From Candidatus Bipolaricaulota bacterium (GTDB lineage Bacteria > Bipolaricaulota > Bipolaricaulia > UBA7950 > UBA9294), in NCBI GenBank assembly GCA_030612175.1, contig JAUWOJ010000059.1:1-6716 (forward strand): a DNA stretch of 6,716 nt, written 5' to 3'. The notes below the pieces were generated by a model. It was not told the DNA's origin. It saw only the letters and a list, made by a program, of their open reading frames with translations, and did not search any database. Position 1 is the first letter of the stretch; each line of letters opens with the position of its first letter. The position numbers and the translations under genes were made by a program. This document shows, one piece after another, positions 1 to 5,611 of this stretch.

Positions 1-515
1 AAATATCGAGAGATTATTCTTGCACTTTTCGGCAGTAGAATTCTATCATTCTTTTCATTATATCCCAGATAACCTTTCTCCCATACTTCTTTTTCTGTAT
101 AATGACCGGGTTCTAATTCAGTTACCTTTTCTTTTATAAAAGATGGGTTAATGTTAGGGGTAATCGGCTTTAAACCAGCAGTTTCTAAACGAAAATAATT
201 CCAGTCTGTATTATTGGAGAAATAATTAAATTCCAGTACTTTCGGCTTAACAATCCTCACTGAATTTGTGGTACTAAATTCAATACAACCTTTCTCTGAC
301 GATCTTTTTGCGCCGGTTAAATCATGACCTCCGCCAGCGGGAAATAAAGTATGGTTTAAATTATCTATAGAACTTATTTTGTTTAGAATAGAAATTATAC
401 TATCGATATCCTTCCAAAGACAATTGTTTGGGATAGCTGCTGGAAATAATTCTCTGATAATTTTCTCCCAAACAATTAAATTTTCTGTTTCGAAATCACC
501 CCTATCCAAATTCAT
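1..515 (-). CDS. Uncharacterised protein, N-terminal 171 residues, cut by the window edge
   Basis: The frame opens at ATG 515-513 and stays open to position 1, giving 171 codons without a stop; the C-terminus lies outside the window. The start is supported by GAGGAG at 521-526, five bases upstream of the ATG. The protein begins MNLDRGDFETENLIVWEKII and includes a Gly-rich FPAGGGHDLTG stretch near residue 60, VRIVKPKVLEFNYF near residue 90 and EPGHYTEKEVWEKGYLGYNE near residue 138. No signal peptide or membrane segment is visible, so it is probably cytoplasmic. The mix of charged, aromatic and Gly residues and the ribosome site argue for a real gene. I do not recognise the family and assign no function. 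Codons are strongly A/T-biased, unlike the genes above position 860. A truncated frame ends 64 bases upstream on the same strand and may once have been its operon partner. Confidence 0.75.
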   Translation of the reverse strand, partial: MNLDRGDFETENLIVWEKIIRELFPAAIPNNCLWKDIDSIISILNKISSIDNLNHTLFPAGGGHDLTGAKRSSEKGCIEFSTTNSVRIVKPKVLEFNYFSNNTDWNYFRLETAGLKPITPNINPSFIKEKVTELEPGHYTEKEVWEKGYLGYNEKNDRILLPKSARIISRY

Positions 516-567
516 AATTTCTCCTCTCTTTTAGATAATATTTTAAATACTTTCTATTTTATTAACA

Positions 568-609
568 AAAAAATTGCCATCACCTTATAAAAGGTTGAGA
601 CAATTTTTT
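568..609. repeat. A+T-rich inverted repeat, possible weak terminator
   Basis: AAAAAATTG at 568-576 is the exact reverse complement of CAATTTTTT at 601-609. Inside it, ACCTT (582-586) pairs with AAGGT (591-595) around a four-base loop, leaving five-base internal bulges. It covers the stop codon of the truncated frame that ends at 580 and lies 53 bases before the start at 515. On the minus strand the 3' arm is itself a U-run, so it could act as a weak terminator or processing site. The stem is mostly A-T pairs, so folding strength is doubtful. Confidence 0.35.
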
Positions 610-732
610 AACATCTTCAGTTAGAATAAATAATGAATAATCTGTTTTGGTTTTACCAATAGCGTAATAAAAAATACTCCGGTTTTCTATTAAATCGTGC
701 AATAGAGCAGCCCTCTTAACTTGTAAGAAATG
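580..732 (-). pseudogene. Truncated C-terminal coding remnant next to tRNA-Ser
   Basis: Read on the minus strand, this frame runs without a stop from inside the tRNA (stop at 769-771) to TGA at 582-580. The part outside the tRNA contains VKRAALLHDLIENRS, then FYYAIGKTKTDYSLFILTED, and ends VKKLSQPFIR. The composition looks like ordinary globular protein, and its A/T-rich codon use matches the gene at 1-515. It has no ATG. A TTG at 702-700 with AAGAGGG upstream could give a 41-residue product, but the frame more likely is the C-terminal end of a gene whose 5' part was lost at the tRNA boundary. I do not recognise the family. The frame could be a chance opening in A+T-rich DNA, although about 50 sense codons of this quality make that less likely. 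Confidence 0.4.
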
Positions 733-824
733 GCGGAGAGAGAGGGATTCGAACCCTCGGAGCAGGCTTTAACCCGCTCAATTGCTTAGCAGGCAACCAC
801 CTTCGGCCACTCGGTCATCTCTCC
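731..824 (-). tRNA. tRNA-Ser (anticodon GCU), CCA encoded
   Basis: On the minus strand the acceptor strand GGAGAGA (824-818) pairs exactly with TCTCTCC (741-735), followed by G and an encoded CCA (733-731). The anticodon stem GTTGC/GCAAT encloses the loop CTGCTAA, giving anticodon GCT at 790-788, which reads the serine codons AGC and AGU. A long variable arm (GAGCGGG, then TTAAA, then GCCTGCTC) is typical of class II serine tRNAs. The T arm is GAGGG-TTCGAATC-CCTC. All arms are intact, so it should be functional. The gene marks the step between A+T-rich DNA on its 3' side and balanced DNA beyond its promoter. Confidence 0.97.
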
Positions 825-831
825 ATTTAAA

Positions 832-860
832 AGTATAACATAATAATTTTTTTCAGGCAA
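832..860 (-). promoter_or_regulatory. Sigma70-type promoter of tRNA-Ser
   Basis: Reading on the minus strand, a -35 box TTGCCT (860-855) and a -10 box TATACT (837-832) are separated by exactly 17 bases. The -10 box ends seven bases before the mature tRNA 5' end at 824, so transcription would begin at or one or two bases before it, with almost no leader to remove. The -35 end overlaps the tail of the transposase remnant, and the spacer is A+T-rich. Confidence 0.75.
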
Positions 861-1345
861 GAGAAACCGATAAATTGCCTCACGCAAGATGAGCATGAAG
901 TGATAGACCCGCACGGCTTGACGGATCCGCTCATTGCGGGTTGCCTTGCAGGAGGCGCCCGAGAACAGCTCTTCCAGGCTCGGACGAGATGGAGAGCCAG
1001 TTCCAGCAGGTAGCTTTCCTTCTCGATAAGGATCGCCTTGAATCGACCTTGAAGGACATGTCCGACTCGTGCGTGTTGGCGATTGAACCACTGTGTGTAG
1101 ACGCTGTTGAGGAGTTGCATTCCACGAGACAAGTTGGCTCCGGGCGTTTCGATAAGCAGGTGGTAATGGTTTTTCATCAGGCAGTACCCACGACAGATCC
1201 AGCCGTACCTAACGACGACATCACCAAGAATCTTTAGGAATCGAGCCCGGTCCTTGTCGTCGATGAAGATGTCTTCTCGCGCATTTCCACGGCTGGTGAT
1301 GTCGTAGAGGGCTCCTTCGTATTCCAATCGCAATGGTCTTACCAT
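860..1345 (-). pseudogene. IS200-like / REP-associated tyrosine transposase (Y1_Tnp), internally deleted
   Basis: The start ATG at 1345-1343 gives MVRPLRLEYEGALYDITSRG, the standard opening of Y1_Tnp-type transposases that cut single-stranded DNA. The HUH metal-binding motif is present as H60-Y61-H62 (context KNHYHLLIE), followed by GHVLQGRFKA at about 95-104 and YLLEL at 112-116. After residue 118 the family sequence stops. The next recognisable block, RPSLEELF, lies in a different minus frame beginning at 986 and continues to RNERIRQAVRVYHFM. In intact relatives as I know them, RPSLEELF lies far downstream near the C-terminal helix-turn-helix. An internal deletion of roughly a hundred residues with a frame change therefore seems to have occurred near 985-997. 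The ARY-hxLNP helix expected after YLLEL, which probably holds the catalytic Tyr, is missing. The original frame terminates at 827 after unrelated residues. The element is almost certainly unable to move by itself. Confidence 0.88.
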
Positions 1346-1521
1346 GACATCGCAAGACTATTGCGAAGAGCATCGAAAATAAAGGTCTGACCCTCTCGTC
1401 CCGCATGTGGGGAATAGTCTGAGCACGAGGACGAATACGGTGATGCAAGATTTATCCTTGCCCCACCATCCTTAAGTGTTATCGATCCTCCGTCTAGGGA
1501 ACATCCGTTCAAGATAAATAG
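1346..1521. other. Non-coding spacer with small palindromes upstream of the transposase remnant
   Basis: I see no supportable gene here. The stretch holds a 15-base hairpin CGCAAGACTATTGCG (1351-1365, five perfect pairs, loop GACTA on the plus strand) just before the transposase start. AATAAAGGTCTGACCCT at 1378-1394 resembles sequence I associate with the ends of elements carrying this transposase type. A near-palindrome CCCGCATGTGGG lies at 1400-1411. AGACTATT (1355-1362) and AATAGTCT (1413-1420) form an eight-base inverted repeat. These may be the left-over end of the mobile element, but no outer boundary or target repeat could be fixed. Confidence 0.4.
1351..1365. repeat. Perfect 5-bp-stem hairpin before the transposase start
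   Basis: CGCAA (1351-1355) and TTGCG (1361-1365) form a perfect stem with a five-base loop, ending six bases before the ATG at 1345. In the transposase mRNA it would fold over the ribosome-binding region. As DNA it resembles the small foot hairpins recognised by single-strand transposases. It is short enough that chance cannot be excluded. Confidence 0.4.
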
Positions 1522-1554
1522 GCCCCCTCCGCCTAGCAAGTACGCGGAGGGGGC
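1522..1554. terminator. Rho-independent terminator, probably bidirectional
   Basis: GCCCCCTCCGC (1522-1532) and GCGGAGGGGGC (1544-1554) form a perfect 11-base-pair G+C-rich stem with an 11-base loop. It lies 41 bases beyond the TAA (1597-1595) of the long subtilase gene, the expected place for its terminator. On the minus strand it is followed by CTATTTATCTT, which is only moderately T-rich. On the plus strand it is followed by TTTGCTTTCTT. It would separate the long gene from the transposase remnant. Confidence 0.8.
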
Positions 1555-1594
1555 TTTGCTTTCTTGCTGACGCACAGCGCGGTCCAGGTCTGAG

Positions 1595-4500
1595 TTATTT
1601 GACCTCTAGCAATAGAACATTTGACTTATGCAGATCGTTCCGTAAATCGCCTGTCCCACTTATTGCTTGAAGATAGAGCTTCTGTCCAGGGGAGTAATCG
1701 GGTAAAATGAACTCGTACTTGGCCCTGCCGTTTGCGTCAAACTTGCTGCGTTGGTGAACCTGTGAGCATCCACTCAGATCAAGCCGTAGTCCCAAGTAGT
1801 GCGACGTACCCACCTCAGCGTCTTGGCAGAGAGCCCAGTCGTGCCCCGGCATCCCTCTAAGTTCGATGCTCACCTTCTTACCAGGTTTCACCGTGATGCT
1901 TGTAAGTCCGCCAGAGAATTGAAGGTGTGGTACAGCACTCCGATGCCAAGCAGCTCCAACATACTCAAAGGCTGCTTTGAAACTGGCCTGGCTTATACGC
2001 GCCTGATACACACCCGTTGCTCCTGCGACGAATTCCACTATTTCGTAGCTATTATTCGACGAAGCAGATTTGGTGATCGATTTTCCCGTAGGGTCAAAGA
2101 TCTCAAGATTAAGGTTAGCTTCCAGTTTGTCCACAGTGACAAGTCCACCCACTCTCTGTGCGTGCGAGTCCCATGTGATCACGAACCTGACCGTCTCTCC
2201 TTTATTAACGTTGAACTTAATGGTTATCGGAAAGTCTGCCTTGCCCGCTACTTTTTTCCACAGCCAGTTGTTTATCACGACATTGTCTGCTTCTGAGGCG
2301 ACAACCGTGCCTGCACCCTCCCAACCATCGAGTCTGGAGGCTCCTGTTACATTGTGGATCGCGGACGCCATAACCACAGCTTTTGTGACCTCTGGCCATA
2401 CCGCTAACCACGGCTGCCTCTGGATCAGCAGACCGATGGTTCCGGCGACGGCCGGGGCGGAATAGCTTGTCCCGGTCTTAGGCGTATAGCCAACAGTATC
2501 AATCCCAACTGCCACAGCACAGACGTCGGGTTTTTGTCTACCACCCGCGGGGAAAGTCGGATTGACACTGTTTGAACCATCGTTGGCTTTCAAATCGTAC
2601 ATCGTGTCATCGGCCCAACTGACAGTGCCCTTGTCGTCAATCCCTCCCACAGCGATCACGTTATAACCAGAGGCCGGAGAGCACACGAACGCAGCTTTCC
2701 CTTCATTGCCCGCTGCAACTGTGAAGGCCCGCATGTGCTCGATGACGATGAAGTCGAGAAGCCTGCTTGAAGAGGTAGGCTTACCAGCTGGTTTTTCCTC
2801 CCCGAAGCTCGCGTTGAGAACATCTGCCCCCTTCTTCAAGGCCCAGTCGATAGCCGCCGCTAGTTCCTTCTCAGTGTGGTCCTTCGAGTCTGCGCTCAGC
2901 AGCACAGCCTCTGACGCGACACCGGTTAACGTTCCATCACAACTGGCTACAACCTGCGCGACGCGGATCTTATGATCGTCGCTGCCCAGACCGGGATTGC
3001 GCGTAATATGTTTCCTCCCGGAGCCGTCAAAGGGTGCCAAGGTTAAATCGATGCGACCTGATTCCACAATTGCTATTTTCACACCTGTTCCCTTGAGGTC
3101 ATTACCGCTTGAATCCTTCCTTGACCAAACGGTAGGGACTTCAATAGTTGACACGGCGGAATCCAGCTTGGGTTCAAATACCCCCGCCAGGTAGATCGTG
3201 TCCACAGCGTCAAGGTTCTGCAATTCTTCGAAAATCAATCGTTTGCTGGGATCGACGGGAAGATCGGTGTACAGCACCGGAGCTGCAAGGCAAGCGTAGG
3301 AGGTTTTGTCTTCATCCCAGAAATGACGATCTCTTAAGAAGCTAATAGTACTCTCTCCAGCCTTTTTGTACCAAGAGCTTTTCGCCTCGAAGAAGTCTTG
3401 CCGTTTTTTGCGGACCTTGTTTAGGCTATAGCTTGCGCCGACGTCGCTCCTGAATTTATTACATTCCCCCTCTATGTACTCGGGAAGTGGGGCTGTTAGC
3501 CATATTGCTACAGGCACGGTCTTATATTCTTCCAGTTGGGTCTGGATCTCTTCCGGAAACTTACCAATTCGGGCGTACGGATCTTCAAGAAGGTAGAAAA
3601 GCTCAGGGGAAAGCTTAGGGGGAGGCTCGGTGTCCGTTCCAGCGGCAACCAGCAAGAGTTCGATAGCTTCTTGTTCAGACTGGGTGAGGGCAAAAACGCA
3701 TACGACCCAATTAGCTGCAAATCGCCATGGCACCCCAATCGGAATCCCGTTGTACTCAATGGGTAAGACTCGCTCTTTGACAAATCTATCCTTATAGACA
3801 GATAGATCCAATAAGACACCCCTATCAATCAAATCAGGCACCCAATCTCTGTATACCATTACCACATCAGCAAAAGGATGGCCTTCTCGAAAAGAGGCCT
3901 CAATACGGGGGAACAACGCACCTTCTGGTAAGTAGATGAGTTCTATCTCAACGTTTGGATGTTGCGACTGAAACTCCTCCCGCACCAAAAGCCATTCTTC
4001 CTCACTTCCCTGTACTGCTGCTACTGTAAGAGTTTTGGCATCTGGAACGATACCCATACTTGACACATCAAGAGCTATAGCATTGCCGATGATCGGCGCC
4101 AATGCGAACGAATCATCACTGGGACCGATGAAGGTGAGGCTGCCGGCCCCCTGATAGAATACAACGGTCGCCCAGTCCGCATTCCCAGCATCAATTGCCA
4201 GCACTTGCGCTCCAGATGGAAGCTTGTCGATTCTTAGCAATGCGTCCCTGGCTACTGCAGCTATCTGTTCTCCTGGAGTGTGCCCTGCTATAACAGGATG
4301 GCCTTTCTGAACGGTGGTCGCATTACTGGAGTCATAAGACCAGTAGGTCCCTTCGGAGAAACTGGCATGTTTGTCGGCTAGCTCGGGAAAGAGCATGCCT
4401 GCATATAGGATGAAGGTAAGGCCGCTATCGATGGCTACGATGTGTCCCCCACCGATCCACCACGCCATGATGTTGCTGACAACATCTGCAGGTGGAGCAT

Positions 4501-5467
4501 TATCCGGCAGGACGAGGGTGTCATAGGAGTAGAGAAGGCCTGCGGCGATTTCGCTGGGGGTGATTGGTTGTGCCTTAAAGCCACGAGATCTCGCGATTTG
4601 GAGAGCAGCCTCAACCGAGTTCTTCAGCTCTCCAGTGAAGTACTCAGGTTCGCTGTCCGAATCCAATACGGCAATCCTAACGTCAGTTTCGCCCACGCCG
4701 TAAGCGACCTGCGTCATTGCTTGTGCAATATCATATCCGGGATCTACACTATTTTCATCAATCTGCACGGAAGAGAACAAGCCTGGGCTCGCCATCTTTC
4801 GGAGATGTTCTTCCGCTTCCGGATCAAGGTTGACCCCAACGATTCCAACCAAGGAGCAATTGACCTTGAAGTGATCATAGGCTTCCTCAGCAGCTCTCTT
4901 CCCTTCCTCCTGTCCGACTGGCCTGTTGGCGCAACCATCTGTGAGGTGCAACATGAACCCAAGCCCAGGCTCGCTTTGGGTGATGTCACAGACAGTGTCG
5001 ATTGCCCTAGCAGTTCCAGTCCAGCTACCCGGCGGCGGGATGGCGTCAATAGCAGCAACTAGCTCAGGAAGGTTGGAGTCGGTCAAGGTCGTCAACTCCT
5101 TGTACACCTTAACCCCGACATCTTCCCAGTCATACGCCACAATAGCCACCCGCTTCTCCGTACTACTCGCTTTCAGGATGTTCCTGAGGAACTTCTTGCC
5201 TGCATCTTTGAAGGTCTGCATCCCTCCGGGAAGATCGCGGATACTGCTCGACTTGTCAATTAGAATGACAATTTCGTGAGCTGCCATAGGATTCTGGGTA
5301 GTCTGTGCTAAGACAGTCCTATCTAGCGGTAGAGGGGCGCACAGTAATAGTCCGATGCACATTACCACCACTGCTAACCTAACTGCTAGCGGATGCCTGT
5401 ATTCTTCGCGCATCGTTTCTCTCCCTATAACTAATATAGAAATACTGGTAATTTTTTTACTTTTCAT
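1595..5467 (-). CDS. Secreted multidomain vWA / amidotransferase-like / solute-binding-like / S8 subtilase protein
   Basis: The frame encodes 1290 residues. Residues 31-54 are a hydrophobic export signal (LAVVVMCIGLLLC, likely cleavage after VLA54). Residues 64-240 form a von Willebrand A domain with MIDAS residues D71-K-S73-S-S75, Thr near 150-152 and D177 in LTDG. Residues 262-470 resemble class I glutamine-amidotransferase folds, but the elbow reads GGGHIVAIDSG, with no Cys. Residues 478-605 match the first lobe of family 1 solute-binding proteins (TLTVAAVQGSEEEW, FADVVMVYRDWVPDLIDRGV, YNGIPIGVPW). Residues 635-780 look like an I9-type propeptide (VPVAIWL). Residues 790-1065 are an S8 domain: E802 in IVESG replaces the catalytic Asp, while H832, oxyanion N921 (AAGNEG) and S1001 (GTSYSAPAVAG) are kept. 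Residues 1080-1170 resemble a PPC beta domain, and 1180-1290 another beta domain. It should act outside the membrane. Active peptidase status is uncertain. Start choice is discussed with the ribosome sites. Confidence 0.9.
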   Translation of the reverse strand: MKSKKITSISILVIGRETMREEYRHPLAVRLAVVVMCIGLLLCAPLPLDRTVLAQTTQNPMAAHEIVILIDKSSSIRDLPGGMQTFKDAGKKFLRNILKASSTEKRVAIVAYDWEDVGVKVYKELTTLTDSNLPELVAAIDAIPPPGSWTGTARAIDTVCDITQSEPGLGFMLHLTDGCANRPVGQEEGKRAAEEAYDHFKVNCSLVGIVGVNLDPEAEEHLRKMASPGLFSSVQIDENSVDPGYDIAQAMTQVAYGVGETDVRIAVLDSDSEPEYFTGELKNSVEAALQIARSRGFKAQPITPSEIAAGLLYSYDTLVLPDNAPPADVVSNIMAWWIGGGHIVAIDSGLTFILYAGMLFPELADKHASFSEGTYWSYDSSNATTVQKGHPVIAGHTPGEQIAAVARDALLRIDKLPSGAQVLAIDAGNADWATVVFYQGAGSLTFIGPSDDSFALAPIIGNAIALDVSSMGIVPDAKTLTVAAVQGSEEEWLLVREEFQSQHPNVEIELIYLPEGALFPRIEASFREGHPFADVVMVYRDWVPDLIDRGVLLDLSVYKDRFVKERVLPIEYNGIPIGVPWRFAANWVVCVFALTQSEQEAIELLLVAAGTDTEPPPKLSPELFYLLEDPYARIGKFPEEIQTQLEEYKTVPVAIWLTAPLPEYIEGECNKFRSDVGASYSLNKVRKKRQDFFEAKSSWYKKAGESTISFLRDRHFWDEDKTSYACLAAPVLYTDLPVDPSKRLIFEELQNLDAVDTIYLAGVFEPKLDSAVSTIEVPTVWSRKDSSGNDLKGTGVKIAIVESGRIDLTLAPFDGSGRKHITRNPGLGSDDHKIRVAQVVASCDGTLTGVASEAVLLSADSKDHTEKELAAAIDWALKKGADVLNASFGEEKPAGKPTSSSRLLDFIVIEHMRAFTVAAGNEGKAAFVCSPASGYNVIAVGGIDDKGTVSWADDTMYDLKANDGSNSVNPTFPAGGRQKPDVCAVAVGIDTVGYTPKTGTSYSAPAVAGTIGLLIQRQPWLAVWPEVTKAVVMASAIHNVTGASRLDGWEGAGTVVASEADNVVINNWLWKKVAGKADFPITIKFNVNKGETVRFVITWDSHAQRVGGLVTVDKLEANLNLEIFDPTGKSITKSASSNNSYEIVEFVAGATGVYQARISQASFKAAFEYVGAAWHRSAVPHLQFSGGLTSITVKPGKKVSIELRGMPGHDWALCQDAEVGTSHYLGLRLDLSGCSQVHQRSKFDANGRAKYEFILPDYSPGQKLYLQAISGTGDLRNDLHKSNVLLLEVK

Positions 5468-5480
5468 ACTAACTCTCCTT
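5421..5480 (-). promoter_or_regulatory. Two competing ribosome-binding sites for the subtilase gene
   Basis: AAGGAG at 5480-5475 stands seven bases before ATG 5467-5465 and is close to ideal. A second site, GGGAG at 5425-5421, stands seven bases before the in-frame ATG 5413-5411. The later start gives MREEYRHPLAVR followed directly by the hydrophobic core, a normal-length signal peptide. The earlier start adds 18 A/T-rich codons (MKSKKITSISILVIGRET). The first site has the stronger motif and the second gives the more typical protein, so both may be used. I kept the upstream start. Confidence 0.6.
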
Positions 5481-5611
5481 TTTTATTTTTCATATTCTTT
5501 CATATTATTTTTAACAGTACCGAATTATCGTACATCTTATATCAGATCACAGCTAGCCTTTTTGCCCTTCTTCCCCTCTCATCACCCCCTGTAGGTATGA
5601 TCATCTCCCGA
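5468..5611. other. A+T-rich spacer between serpin and subtilase genes
   Basis: No gene is visible in these 144 bases. No G+C-rich hairpin with a U-run is present, so transcription from the serpin gene could continue into the subtilase gene. A weak promoter candidate on the minus strand has GATAAT at 5529-5524 and CTGTGA 17 bases upstream at 5552-5547, with only three of six matches to TTGACA. The part nearest the subtilase start is A+T-rich leader with the duplicated ATATGAAA (5505-5498 and 5494-5487). Confidence 0.4.

Noticed and set aside
786..1091. A 101-codon minus-strand frame covering the tRNA and the transposase tail
   Set aside because: It crosses an intact tRNA gene. Only its middle part (about 890-986) carries transposase-like sequence, which belongs to the pseudogene entry.
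1799..2465. Plus-strand open frames of 131-165 codons inside the subtilase gene
   Set aside because: They lie antisense to a well-supported domain-bearing frame, have no recognisable motifs and no convincing ribosome sites.
4442..5062. Plus-strand open frame of 206 codons opposite the vWA and amidotransferase-like region
   Set aside because: Its length follows from the minus-strand codon use. The opposite strand has a clear vWA domain, and this frame shows no family features.
5483..5503. Six-codon leader frame (M-K-E-Y-E-K-stop) on the minus strand just before the subtilase ribosome site
   Set aside because: It has no ribosome site of its own and is easily produced by chance in an A+T-rich leader.
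5524..5552. Promoter GATAAT with CTGTGA, 17-base spacing, before the subtilase gene
   Set aside because: Only three of six -35 bases match in A+T-rich DNA, so it is mentioned in the spacer entry but not called as a promoter.
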